A DNA stretch of 23,331 bases, taken from contig CAPZDM010000023.1 of NCBI GenBank assembly GCA_948745425.1, forward strand, positions 1-23,331, given 5' to 3'. This document shows, in pieces, positions 1 through 8,053 of this stretch (position 1 is its first letter; each line of letters starts with the position of its first letter). Below the pieces are notes generated by a model that was given only the letters and a program-made list of their open reading frames with translations, was not told the DNA's origin and searched no databases. A program made the position numbers and the translations under genes. The stretch is from an uncultured Clostridia bacterium. GTDB taxonomy: Bacteria; Bacillota; Clostridia; TANB77; CAG-508.

Positions 1-62
1 TACTTGAATCACTTTTTTTCTATATTTTTTGTTTCACATCAATTGTAACACTACAGAACTAT

Positions 63-90
63 AAAACCTTACAAAACTGTAAGGTTTTTG
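63..90 (+). terminator. Intrinsic terminator of an upstream gene
   Basis: An 11-bp perfect stem (63-73 with 78-88) with an AAAC loop runs into a run of five T. No gene end is visible upstream in the window, so it probably ends transcription of a gene lying before position 1. The A-rich left flank means it could also work on the minus strand. Confidence 0.75.
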
Positions 91-162
91 TAATATAAAT
101 CGATGGTAAGAGTTAAAAAAAGGAGTTATACTCAAATTAATATATGCTTGGAAAAGATACAT

Positions 163-193
163 TTTTTAAAGTCTCCCCTTAACACTTTAAAAA
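163..193. repeat. 9-bp inverted repeat in the leader of the BceAB-type operon
   Basis: TTTTTAAAG (163-171) and CTTTAAAAA (185-193) are perfect reverse complements around a 13-base loop, 42 bases before the ATPase start. It could be a regulator site or an RNA hairpin. I see no convincing -35/-10 pair nearby, and it does not look like the known BceR binding site, so its role is open. Confidence 0.35.
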
Positions 194-234
194 TCTGTCT
201 TTTTCAAGTCTAACAAAATGAAAGGAGATTTTAC

Positions 235-1002
235 ATGGAAAAAATATTACAAGTAAAAAATATAGAAAAATATTATGGAAGTAAATCAAATTTAACAAAA
301 GCCATAGACAACATTAGTTTTGATGTAAACAAAGGAGAATTCGTAGGTATAATGGGTGCAAGTGGTTCAGGGAAAACCACATTATTAAACACAATATCAA
401 CAATAGACAAAGTAACATCAGGACATATAATTATTAATGGAGAGGATATTACAAAATTAAAAGGGAACAAATTAAACAAATTTAGAAGAGAAGAGCTAGG
501 ATTTATATTTCAAGACTTTAATTTATTAGATACTCTAACAGCATATGAAAATATTGCAATTGCATTAACAATACAAAAGGTAGGTTCATCAGAAATAGAT
601 AATAAAGTAAATACTATTGCAGAAAAGTTAGGAATAAAAGAAATCCTAAAAAAATATCCATATCAAGTATCAGGAGGTCAAAAGCAAAGAATTGCATCAG
701 CAAGAGCAATTATAACAAATCCTAAATTAGTACTTGCAGATGAGCCAACAGGAGCATTAGACTCAAAATCAGCAAGACAATTATTAGAAAACTTTGAATT
801 TTTAAATCAGAAATTACTAGCAACTATTTTAATGGTTACACATGATGCTTTTACAGCATCTTATGCAAATAGAATACTATTTATAAAAGACGGAAAAATC
901 TTTAATGAATTGATAAAAGGAAATGACACAAGAAAACAATTTTTTGAAAAAATAATTGAAGTACAAACACTTCTTGGAGGTGACTTAAACGATGTTATTT
1001 AA
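235..1002 (+). CDS. ABC transporter ATP-binding protein, BceA type (antimicrobial-peptide resistance or sensing)
   Basis: Cytoplasmic ATPase of a MacB/BceA-type transporter, 255 residues, the usual length. Walker A is GASGSGKT at residues 41-48, the Q-loop Gln is near 93, the signature VSGGQ is at 145-149, and Walker B LVLADE at 165-170 is followed by PTGALDS, typical of the family. The start has AAAGGAG a few bases upstream. It overlaps the permease start by 11 bases, so the two are translationally coupled. BceAB systems normally remove or sense peptide antibiotics such as bacitracin together with a two-component system. No BceRS genes lie in this window, so the substrate is unknown. It is the only one of the three export systems here with an undamaged ATPase set and no frameshift. 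Confidence 0.93.
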   Translation: MEKILQVKNIEKYYGSKSNLTKAIDNISFDVNKGEFVGIMGASGSGKTTLLNTISTIDKVTSGHIIINGEDITKLKGNKLNKFRREELGFIFQDFNLLDTLTAYENIAIALTIQKVGSSEIDNKVNTIAEKLGIKEILKKYPYQVSGGQKQRIASARAIITNPKLVLADEPTGALDSKSARQLLENFEFLNQKLLATILMVTHDAFTASYANRILFIKDGKIFNELIKGNDTRKQFFEKIIEVQTLLGGDLNDVI

Positions 1003-3088
1003 GTTATCATTTAAAAATATGCAAAAAAGTATAAAAGACTATGCAATCTATTTTTTAACATTAGTATTAGGAGTCGCAATCTTTTATATGTTCAACTCAT
1101 TAGATAGCCAACAAGCGATGTTACAAGTATCACAGTCACAAAAAGAAATAATAAAACTTATGATAAGTATGCTTGGAATGATATCAGTATTTGTAGCAAT
1201 TATATTGGGATTACTAATTGTATATGCAAACAATTTCTTAATCAATAGAAGAAAAAAAGAATTTGGAATATACATGACACTAGGAATGGGAAAAAGACAA
1301 ATATCAAAAATTATACTATTAGAAACAATATTTGTAGGTATAATCTCACTTGCAGTAGGACTTATAATAGGTATATTTGCCTCACAATTTATGTCAATAA
1401 TAGTTGCAAAAATGTTTGAAGCAAATATGAATGAATATAAGTTTGTATTTTCAAAAGATGCCTGTATAAAAACCTGCATATACTTTGGAGTAATGTATAT
1501 TGCAGTAATGTTCTTTAATACTATGACTGTTTCAAGATATAAACTTATAAATTTATTAAATGCAGTAAAGAAAAATGAAGAAATAAAAATGAGAAATCCA
1601 ATAATATCTATTTTAGTATTTTTTATATCTGCAAGTATTTTAGGATATGCTTATTGGAAAGTAACAGCTGATATTAGATCTATGGATAAAGCTTTTAAGT
1701 TGTTACCACCAATATTAATGGGAATTGGAGGAACGTTAGGAATATTTTGGTCTTTATCAGGTTTTATATTAAGAATAGTACAAATAATGAAAAATATATA
1801 CTTAAAAGGTACAAATATGTTTGTATTAAGACAGATAAATAATAAAATTAATACAACAGTTATAAGTATGAGTGTTATTTGTTTGATGCTATTTATGACA
1901 ATTACAATATTATCATCTAGTCTAGCTTTAAGAAACACGTTAGAGAGAGGTTTAGTAGAAATGACACCAGTAGATATAAACCTATATAAGACAGCAAATT
2001 TACCCGAAAGTTATATAAATAGATTTGGAAATAAAGTAACATACTCAAAAGAACAACAAGAAGACTCTAGAATAACAGTACAAGAAACTTTAGTAAATAA
2101 TGGACTAGATATGAAAGTATTAAAAGATGTAATAGAAATACCAATATATGCAACTAATGAATTAACATTAGAAAAGTTTTTCGGAGACCAAATAGAAAAT
2201 GTAAAGAAATTATATGCAATGATGGATTATAGTACACCAGAAGAAATAATAAAAATATCAGATTATAATAAAATAGCAAAACTATATGGAATAGAGCAAT
2301 ATGAACTAAATGATGATGAATATATAGTAATTTGCAATTTTGATAATATAGCTTCAATAAGAAGTCAAGTATTAAGTATAGATGGAAATAAACTAACAAT
2401 AGCAGGAAAAGAATATAAATCAAAATATAATGAATGTAAGAATGGATTTATCGAAATATCATCAAATCATACAAATATAGGAATTATATTAGTTCCAGAT
2501 AGTTGTGACTTAACAGATGAATCAAAAGAGAAAAGCTTTTTAGTAGCAAATTATAATGCAAATACAGACAAAGAAAGAGAAAAAATAGAAGAAATATTTT
2601 CAAGTGATAATTCTGAATTATTAAAGAGATTATCTGATAAAGGATTAAACATAACAGGAATAAGCAAAATATCTATAATGGAAGCAAGTGTAGGATTAGC
2701 TACAATAGTAACTTTCATAGCAATCTACTTAGGAATAATATTTTTAATAGCAAGTGCTGCAATTTTAGCATTAAAACAATTAACAGAAAGTTCAGACAAT
2801 AAACAAAGATATGACATTTTAAGAAAAATAGGTTGTGATGAAAGGATGATAAACAGAGCTTTGTTTAGGCAAATAGGAATATTTTTTGGCTTACCATTAA
2901 TTTTAGCAATAATACACTCAATATTTGGAATACAATTTGTACTAGAAATGTTATCAGGACTTGCAGATAAGAAAGACTTATTACCATCAATAATCGTGGC
3001 AGTAATTGTTATGGGAATAATCTATGGAGCATATTTCCTAGCAACTTATTTTGGAAGCAAAAATATAATAAAAGAAGAGTGCCAATAG
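992..3088 (+). CDS. ABC transporter permease, BceB type (FtsX-like)
   Basis: Membrane partner of the preceding ATPase, 698 residues, close to the usual 620-670 for BceB. The N-terminal segment (MLFKLSFKNMQKS...) and first helix at about 16-35 are typical of the family. Helices follow around 55-80, 105-130 and 155-175, with further ones near 200-260 and 285-310. A large extracellular loop (about 315-590) comes next, then three C-terminal helices of an FtsX domain. The loop is where BceB proteins contact peptide antibiotic complexes. GGAGGT at 975-980 is the ribosome binding site. The last two codons and the TAG stop lie inside the first TGCCAATAGGGACGG repeat, so the native C-terminus was probably altered by that repeat. 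Confidence 0.9.
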   Translation: MLFKLSFKNMQKSIKDYAIYFLTLVLGVAIFYMFNSLDSQQAMLQVSQSQKEIIKLMISMLGMISVFVAIILGLLIVYANNFLINRRKKEFGIYMTLGMGKRQISKIILLETIFVGIISLAVGLIIGIFASQFMSIIVAKMFEANMNEYKFVFSKDACIKTCIYFGVMYIAVMFFNTMTVSRYKLINLLNAVKKNEEIKMRNPIISILVFFISASILGYAYWKVTADIRSMDKAFKLLPPILMGIGGTLGIFWSLSGFILRIVQIMKNIYLKGTNMFVLRQINNKINTTVISMSVICLMLFMTITILSSSLALRNTLERGLVEMTPVDINLYKTANLPESYINRFGNKVTYSKEQQEDSRITVQETLVNNGLDMKVLKDVIEIPIYATNELTLEKFFGDQIENVKKLYAMMDYSTPEEIIKISDYNKIAKLYGIEQYELNDDEYIVICNFDNIASIRSQVLSIDGNKLTIAGKEYKSKYNECKNGFIEISSNHTNIGIILVPDSCDLTDESKEKSFLVANYNANTDKEREKIEEIFSSDNSELLKRLSDKGLNITGISKISIMEASVGLATIVTFIAIYLGIIFLIASAAILALKQLTESSDNKQRYDILRKIGCDERMINRALFRQIGIFFGLPLILAIIHSIFGIQFVLEMLSGLADKKDLLPSIIVAVIVMGIIYGAYFLATYFGSKNIIKEECQ

Positions 3089-3149
3089 GGACGGCAGACT
3101 GCCAATAGGGACGGAGATTTTTGCCAATAGGGACGGAGATTTTTGGCAA
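3080..3149. repeat. Three-copy TGCCAATAGGGACGG repeat, last copy in a hairpin
   Basis: Identical 15-mers start at 3080, 3100 and 3122. Copies 2 and 3 share a further AGATTTT. TTGCCAA at 3121-3127 pairs with TTGGCAA at 3143-3149, so the last copy is folded into a hairpin. The first copy supplies the stop codon of the preceding permease (TAG, 3086-3088). Short GGGACGG hairpins of this kind are dispersed REP-like elements in many Clostridia; a link to Y1/RAYT transposases is inference, as no transposase is present here. Confidence 0.8.
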
Positions 3150-3181
3150 TTTTTCTGGGAGTTTATTGCATATCCATTGTA

Positions 3182-3202
3182 GGGGCGCCCTTCGGGCGTC
3201 CG
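3182..3202. repeat. GC-rich hairpin repeat (GTAGGGGCGCCC type)
   Basis: GGGCGCCC at 3183-3190 pairs with GGGCGTCC at 3194-3201 around a TTC loop (one G-T pair). It is very GC-rich compared with its surroundings. It joins directly to the diaminopimelate dehydrogenase remnant, marking the left break point. It belongs to a loose family with 7607, 11248, 14829 and 21701. Confidence 0.75.
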
Positions 3203-3336
3203 TTAATAATATTATTGAATACAGTCTTAAGCTTGATTCCAATCCTGAGTTTACAGGAGCTGTATTAGTTGCAGTTGCAAGAGCAGCATATCGTATGAAC
3301 AAGAATGGAGAAAGTAGAGCTAGAACAATGTTCTCT
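3202..3336 (+). pseudogene. ddh: C-terminal remnant of meso-diaminopimelate dehydrogenase
   Basis: Reading from 3202 gives about 44 residues that match the end of Ddh. They include an IIEYSLKLDSNPEFT stretch and an ARAAYRMNKNGES stretch followed by ARTMF. In Ddh (NADPH-dependent, one-step lysine/DAP synthesis) these lie in the last quarter of a protein of about 325 residues. Everything before is missing. The frame runs back into the GC-rich hairpin and the repeat, where an 82-codon open frame with an ATG at 3121 exists but has no ribosome binding site. Downstream the similarity ends near 3336, before another inverted repeat. I read it as a dead fragment cut on both sides by repeats. A functional Ddh elsewhere in the genome is possible. 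Confidence 0.8.
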
Positions 3337-3346
3337 TTTCCACATT

Positions 3347-3386
3347 TTAGGAAATTGGGACACAGTTAATTTGAGCATATTCCTAA
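3347..3386. repeat. Inverted repeat enclosing a GGGACACAG core
   Basis: TTAGGAA (3347-3353) pairs with TTCCTAA (3380-3386); between them AAATTGGGACACAGTTAATTT has a second inner AAATT/AATTT pair. It looks like another REP-like element and flanks the ddh remnant on the right. Confidence 0.45.
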
Positions 3387-3697
3387 TTTGATTTATAATT
3401 TTAATAAGGCAAAAGTTTGTAAAAATGAAAAACATATTTCTCAAAAGCGAAAAACATTTTTAAAATTAAAAAGTTATTTCTCTTTTACGAAATAACTTGA
3501 CAAATATAATATGGAAAAGGGAAAGGCTCCTTTTTCAGTTTTTTGGAAAAAGCTATATAGTTAATTTGTGAATATTCGCAATGTGCATACATTTTTCAAG
3601 GCGGGAGTCATTATCTAAAAAAGAAATGACTTCCGCCGCTACTTTCCAATATGATTATACTTCAAATTTACATAAAAAATAAACTATGTAAAAAGTA
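3387..3697. other. Gene-free region with hairpins
   Basis: No coding sequence can be supported here on either strand. It holds a 10-bp perfect stem (AAGTTATTTC 3471-3480 with GAAATAACTT 3489-3498). It also holds a 12-bp stem with one G-T pair and a 12-base loop (3601-3612 with 3625-3636), GC-rich at its base. Neither is followed by a clear T-run on either strand, so I do not call them terminators. The stretch is probably decayed DNA plus dispersed hairpin elements. Confidence 0.6.
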
Positions 3698-3741
3698 TAG
3701 ACAAATACTATAACAAGTGTTATAATATAACAAAAGTTATA
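3698..3741 (+). promoter_or_regulatory. Promoter of the tetR operon with two palindromic operators
   Basis: TAGACA (3698-3703) and TATAAT (3721-3726) are separated by exactly 17 bases. TATAAC-AAGT-GTTATA (3709-3724) is a perfect palindrome covering the spacer and part of the -10. TATAAC-AAAA-GTTATA (3726-3741) is a second perfect palindrome covering the likely start site. Half-sites are identical and the centres are 17 bp apart. This is the layout expected for autorepression by the TetR protein encoded next. Confidence 0.85.
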
Positions 3742-3756
3742 AGAAAGGGGGATTTC

Positions 3757-4329
3757 ATGTCTGGTGTAAAAAGGATACAAAAGGAAGACATTTTAAATGC
3801 AGCTTTAGACATTATAAGAGAAGAAGGATTAAACAATGTTCAAGCAAGAAATATTGCTAAAAAACTAAACTGTTCAACACAACCAATTTTTTATCAATTT
3901 AAAAATATGGAAGAACTAAAAGAAGAAATATTAAAAAAGATAGTAGAAATTTATAGAGATTATATGACAGTTAATGAAAAAGCTCCATATCTATATAGAC
4001 AAATGGGAGAAGGTTATATTAGATTTGCAAAAGAAGAGCCCAAATTATTTGAACTAATATTTATGAGCCCAAATAACTTAACAACAAAAAGTTTTATTAC
4101 ACATGATAAAAAAGTTTATAATGATATTCTAAAATATGTAAGTGCTACAACAGGAATATCTTCGGAAGAAAGAGTAAGAAATTTTCATTTAAAAATGTGG
4201 ACTTTTACACATGGAATTGCAACAATGATAGCAACAAAAACCTGTGAAATCTCAGATGAGCAAATAAGTGAAATGCTTACAGAAGAGTTTAATGCTCTTA
4301 TGCTTTTAGAAAGGGGAAAAAATAAATGA
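3757..4329 (+). CDS. TetR/AcrR family transcriptional regulator
   Basis: 190 residues, the normal TetR length. The N-terminal helix-turn-helix covers about residues 8-55, with a KEDILNAALDIIREEG first helix and a recognition region around AKKLNCSTQPIFYQFKNMEEL. The C-terminal ligand-binding part is all-helical and not specific enough to name a ligand. The ribosome binding site GAAAGGGGG lies 5 bases before ATG. The stop overlaps the next start (ATGA at 4326-4329), so it is co-translated with the ABC-2 exporter that it very likely represses. Two identical palindromes in its own promoter fit this. Such local regulators usually respond to a compound exported by the neighbouring pump. Confidence 0.92.
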   Translation: MSGVKRIQKEDILNAALDIIREEGLNNVQARNIAKKLNCSTQPIFYQFKNMEELKEEILKKIVEIYRDYMTVNEKAPYLYRQMGEGYIRFAKEEPKLFELIFMSPNNLTTKSFITHDKKVYNDILKYVSATTGISSEERVRNFHLKMWTFTHGIATMIATKTCEISDEQISEMLTEEFNALMLLERGKNK

Positions 4330-5265
4330 ACAACATTATAGAAATCAAGAATTTAACAAAACAATACAAAGGATTAAAAGCTATAGATGACCTATCATTT
4401 GAAGTACATGAAGGAGAAATATTAGGACTATTACGGACCAAATGGAAGTGGTAAATCAACAACAATAAATTGTATATTATCATTATTAAAATTTAGTGAA
4501 GGAAGTATAAAGATATTTGGAAAAGAAATGAGTCCAGATGCTTATGATATAAAAGAAAAATTAGGAGTTGTATTTCAAGATGTAGCAGTATTTGAAGAAC
4601 TAACAGTATATGAAAATATAGACTATTTCTGCGGATTATATATAAAAGACAAAAATACAAGAAAACAATATATAGAAGAAGCAATAGAATTAGTAGGATT
4701 AGAAGAATTTAAAAAGTTTTATCCAAAACAATTATCAGGAGGACTTTTAAGAAGATTAAACATAGCCTGTGGAATAGCACATAAACCAAAGCTAATTTTC
4801 CTAGACGAACCAACTGTTGCAGTTGACCCACAAAGTAGAAATAATATATTAGATGGAATTCAAAAGTTAAGAAATAATGGTGCAACCATAGTTTATACTA
4901 CACATTATATGGAAGAAGTCGAAATTATATGTGATAGAGTAATAATCTTAGATAAAGGAAAAGTGTTAGCAACAGGAACAACAGATGAATTAAAAGAACT
5001 AGCAAAAATAGAAGAAAAAGTAACAGTGGAAGTAAACAATTTAGATGAAAAATATATTGAGGAAATAAAAAAACTAGAAAATGTAGATGATGTAGTATAC
5101 AATGGAAATATATTACTTGTTACATATAAAAAAGGCAAAAACAACTTAGTAGAGTTAATTGATTATCTAAAGAAAGAGAGTATTAGATATAATAAAATTT
5201 ATTCAGAAAGACCAACACTTAATGATGTATTCTTAGAATTAACAGGGAAGGAACTTAGAGACTAA
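4326..5265 (+). CDS. ABC-2 exporter ATP-binding protein, interrupted by a +1 frameshift
   Basis: Starts with ATG overlapping the TetR stop and ends in TAATG overlapping the permease start. The zero frame reads 36 codons (ending ILGLL), then CGG, and stops at 4452-4454. If C4434 is skipped the frame gives Walker A GPNGSGKST and continues to 5265, a 312-residue protein of normal length. In the restored protein the signature is LSGGLLRR, Walker B is LIFLDEP, and the H-loop is in YTTHYMEE. The downstream part alone (an ATG at 4528) would lack Walker A and has no good ribosome binding site. The regulator and both permeases are intact, which is odd for a dead operon. Options are a real inactivating insertion, a sequencing error, or +1 recoding at TTA-CGG. 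A second ABC gene at 12631 has the same defect. Confidence 0.85.
4430..4436 (+). other. +1 frameshift site 1 (ATTACGG)
   Basis: Frame codons are TTA (4431-4433) then CGG (4434-4436). The conserved protein continues only if one base is skipped, giving TTA-GGA (Leu-Gly of Walker A). The context is not a homopolymer. AGGA lies 3 bases before TTA (4424-4427), similar in spacing to the internal Shine-Dalgarno of prfB frameshifting, but site 2 lacks it. The heptamer is identical at 12629-12635's counterpart, 12629 minus 2 to 12633. Confidence 0.7.
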
Positions 5266-6455
5266 TGTTTATACATAATTTTAAATATGCCTTAAAAACT
5301 CTCTTTAGGGATAAAATGCTAATATTTTGGACTTTTGCCTTTCCAATTATATTAGGAACATTTTTCAATATGGCATTTTCTAATATTGAAAATAGTGAAA
5401 AATTAGAAATAATAGATATAGCAATAGTAGATAATGATGAATTTCAAAATAATGAATTATTTAAAGAAGCATTTAAAACATTAAGTGATGAAGAAAATGA
5501 AGACCGATTATTTAATACAAAGTATGTTACAGAAGAAGAAGCGAAACAACTATTAGAAAAAGATGAAATAACAGGATATCTGATATTAGAAGAAGATACA
5601 CCAAAAGTAGTAGTTGCAACAAGTGGAATTAATGAGACAATTTTAAAATATGTGGTAGAAGAAATAACAACAAATGGTGAAATAGTAGAAAACTTGATGG
5701 AAAAAGAAATACAACAAGGAATAGGTTCAGGAGTTTATAACTTATACAATTTAGACTATGAAAAAATATATAAAAATGTATTAGAAAAAACACAAAATCA
5801 AGAAGCAAAAATTAAAAATATATCAAATAATAATTTAAGCTATACAATGATAGAATTTTACACATTAATTGCAATGAGCTGTTTATATGGTGGGATACTT
5901 GGAATGGTTGCAATTAATAAAAATCTGCCTAATATGAGTAATAATGGGAAAAGAGTATCTATAGCTCCAACACCAAAGGGAAAAGTAATTTCTAGTAGTA
6001 TTTTAGCAGGATATATAACACAATTAGTAGGTTTAGCACTATTATTTATTTATACAGTATTTGTATTAAAAGTAGATTATGGAACAAATCTGCCATTAAT
6101 AATTTTATTAGGAGTAGTAGGAAGTTTAGCAGGACTTTCAATGGGATTAGCAATAGGAACATTATTTAAAACAAATGAAAATATAAAAACAGGAATTGTC
6201 ATAGCTGTTACAATGTTTGGATGTTTCTTATCTGGAATGATGGGAATTACAATGAAATATATAGTAGATACAAATGCACCAATTATAAACAAAATAAATC
6301 CTGCTAGTATGATAACAGATGGATTTTATTCACTATACTATTATGATACATTAGATAGATATTACTTTAATATAGCAAGTTTACTTATTTTCAGTTTTAT
6401 TATGATAGTGATTTCATATAGTAGCTTAAGGAGGCAGAAATATGACAGTATTTAA
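5265..6455 (+). CDS. ABC-2 type transporter permease
   Basis: 396 residues. One N-terminal helix (about 18-38, after the basic MFIHNFKYALKTLFRDK segment) is followed by an extracytoplasmic domain of about 150 residues. Five C-terminal helices (roughly 195-220, 235-265, 275-300, 308-330 and 365-390) complete the usual ABC-2 (YhgE/Pip-like or DrrB/NatB-like) architecture. It overlaps the stop of the ATPase by one base (TAATG) and the next permease by 14 bases, so the operon is tightly coupled. The substrate cannot be told from sequence; TetR-linked ABC-2 exporters usually move drugs, lipids or peptides. Confidence 0.88.
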   Translation: MFIHNFKYALKTLFRDKMLIFWTFAFPIILGTFFNMAFSNIENSEKLEIIDIAIVDNDEFQNNELFKEAFKTLSDEENEDRLFNTKYVTEEEAKQLLEKDEITGYLILEEDTPKVVVATSGINETILKYVVEEITTNGEIVENLMEKEIQQGIGSGVYNLYNLDYEKIYKNVLEKTQNQEAKIKNISNNNLSYTMIEFYTLIAMSCLYGGILGMVAINKNLPNMSNNGKRVSIAPTPKGKVISSSILAGYITQLVGLALLFIYTVFVLKVDYGTNLPLIILLGVVGSLAGLSMGLAIGTLFKTNENIKTGIVIAVTMFGCFLSGMMGITMKYIVDTNAPIINKINPASMITDGFYSLYYYDTLDRYYFNIASLLIFSFIMIVISYSSLRRQKYDSI

Positions 6456-7590
6456 AACATTTTTAAAAGTATTAAACAAATGTAAATTCCCTATTATTAT
6501 GTATACAGTAATCTTAGTATTATTTGGTGCATTTAATATGCAAACAAGCGAAAATAGCGCAAACTTTGTAGCAAGTAAACCAGACATTTTAATTATAAAC
6601 AAAGATAAAGAAGAAGGAGTAACTAAAAATCTAATAGAGTACATAAAAGAAAATAGCAATATAAAAGAAATAGAAAATAATGAAGAGGCAATTAATGATG
6701 CATTATTTTATAGAGATGTAAACTATATTATATATATACCAGAAAACTATAGACAAGATTTTCTAAATGGAAAAAATCCAGAAATTGAAATAAAAAGTAC
6801 AGGAGACTATCAATCAAGCCTTGCAGAAATGATGTTACAAAGATATATAAAAATAGCAAATATATATGAGGAAAATATAGAAAGCGAAGAAGAACTAATA
6901 AATAACATAAATGAAGCATTATCAAAGCAAACAGAAATACAAATTACCTCTAAGTTAGACACAGATAACCTAGCTAAAGCATCATTTTTCTATAATTTTG
7001 CAAATTATAGTATATTAGCAGGTTGTGTATATGTAATATGTCTAGTATTATCTAGTTTTAAAGAAGAAAAAATAGCAAAAAGAACAATTATAAGTAGTAT
7101 GAAATATAGAAAGTATAACTTACAATTACTTATATCAAATAGTCTATTTGCAATAATATTATGGATATTCTATGTAATATTAAGCTTTATCTTAATTGGA
7201 GACATAATGTTTACAACACATGGACTAATGTATATTTTAAACTCATTTATATTTACAATTTGTGCTTTAATAATAGCATTTTTAATTGGAAACTTAGTAA
7301 TAAATAAAAATGCAATAAATGGAATTGTAAATGTTGTAGCATTGGGTTCAAGTTTCTTATGTGGTTCATTTGTACCATTAGAATGGTTGCCAGACACTGT
7401 AATAAAAATTGCACATATATTACCATCTTACTATTATATAAGTAGTAATGAAATGATAACAGAACTAGAGGTAATAAACTTTGAAACAATAAAACCAGTA
7501 TTAATAAATATGGGAATTATTTTAATATTTGCAATAGGCTTTATACTTATTACAAATATAATTTCTAAAAAGAAGAGGAAAATAGCATAG
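6442..7590 (+). CDS. ABC-2 type transporter permease (second subunit)
   Basis: 382 residues with the same plan as the preceding gene: an N-terminal helix at about 12-32, an extracytoplasmic region to about 180, then five to six helices ending in a basic tail (SKKKRKIA). The ribosome binding site AGGAGG lies inside the previous gene. The pair probably forms a heterodimeric channel driven by the frameshifted ATPase. The two permeases share layout but little obvious identity. It is the last gene of the operon and is followed by a hairpin. Confidence 0.87.
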   Translation: MTVFKTFLKVLNKCKFPIIMYTVILVLFGAFNMQTSENSANFVASKPDILIINKDKEEGVTKNLIEYIKENSNIKEIENNEEAINDALFYRDVNYIIYIPENYRQDFLNGKNPEIEIKSTGDYQSSLAEMMLQRYIKIANIYEENIESEEELINNINEALSKQTEIQITSKLDTDNLAKASFFYNFANYSILAGCVYVICLVLSSFKEEKIAKRTIISSMKYRKYNLQLLISNSLFAIILWIFYVILSFILIGDIMFTTHGLMYILNSFIFTICALIIAFLIGNLVINKNAINGIVNVVALGSSFLCGSFVPLEWLPDTVIKIAHILPSYYYISSNEMITELEVINFETIKPVLINMGIILIFAIGFILITNIISKKKRKIA

Positions 7591-7606
7591 TAAATATCTA
7601 TTTTAA

Positions 7607-7629
7607 GGGGCACAAAGTATTGTGTCTCT
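7607..7629 (+). terminator. Hairpin after the ABC-2 operon, possible terminator or hairpin repeat
   Basis: GGGGCACAA (7607-7615) pairs with TTGTGTCTC (7620-7628), with two G-T pairs and a 4-base loop. The following bases are TACTTGTTAATT, only a weak T-run. Its GGGGC...CTCTA ends resemble the GTAGGGGC hairpin family, so it may be a decayed repeat doing terminator duty. Confidence 0.5.
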
Positions 7630-7710
7630 ACTTGTTAATTATTAGATTTTGTGTTAATATATAATCTATAATAAAATTAAAAATCAAATAATTTAAATGG
7701 AGGAATAAAA

Positions 7711-8034
7711 ATGGCAACCACAAATGAATACATAGAATATGTATGTGAACAAATAAAGGGAATTGGTGATATTAGATATAAGAAAATGTTTGGAGAATAT
7801 ATGGTATATGTTAATGATAAGCCTGTAATTATTGTTTGCAACAATATTACTTTTGTAAAAGAACTAGAATGTATAGAAGAAAAGATGAAAGATGCAGAAG
7901 AAGGCTATCCATATAAAGGAGCAAAAGAACACTATACTCTAGACATTGATAATTCAGAATTTAGTAAAAGCATTGTAACTGAAATTGAGAAAGTAACACC
8001 AATACCAAAACCCAAAAAAAAGAAAAGTAAGTAA
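7711..8034 (+). CDS. TfoX N-terminal domain protein
   Basis: 107 residues, with the family's core (GDIRYKKMFGEYMVYVNDKPV) at about residues 18-38 and CNNITFVK near 46-53. This matches stand-alone TfoX_N proteins, small cytoplasmic proteins named after the Haemophilus competence regulator but of unproven function in Firmicutes. The tail is lysine-rich (PKPKKKKSK), which suggests nucleic-acid or membrane contact but is not proof. GGAGGA precedes the start. It is first in a closely spaced group, 19 bases before the DUF362 gene. It lacks the second TfoX_C domain of the true regulator. Confidence 0.85.
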   Translation: MATTNEYIEYVCEQIKGIGDIRYKKMFGEYMVYVNDKPVIIVCNNITFVKELECIEEKMKDAEEGYPYKGAKEHYTLDIDNSEFSKSIVTEIEKVTPIPKPKKKKSK

Positions 8035-8053
8035 AAAGGAGAGGAAGGTACTT

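Noticed and set aside
144..182. 12-codon ORF (MLGKDTFFKVSP) before the BceA-type gene as a leader peptide
   Set aside because: The only purine-rich site (AAAGGAG, about 118-124) is some 19 bases away, too far, and no attenuator is clear.
3080..3136. Three short repeats as a CRISPR array
   Set aside because: The units are 15 bases with gaps of only 5 and 7 bases, and no cas genes are near.
3009..3302. Minus-strand ORF across the repeat and ddh remnant
   Set aside because: It has no ribosome binding site, is made largely of the repeat, and the + strand reading matches a known family (Ddh).
4528..5265. Separate short ATPase starting at ATG 4528
   Set aside because: It lacks Walker A and a good ribosome binding site; the coding similarity clearly extends upstream to 4326 across the frameshift.
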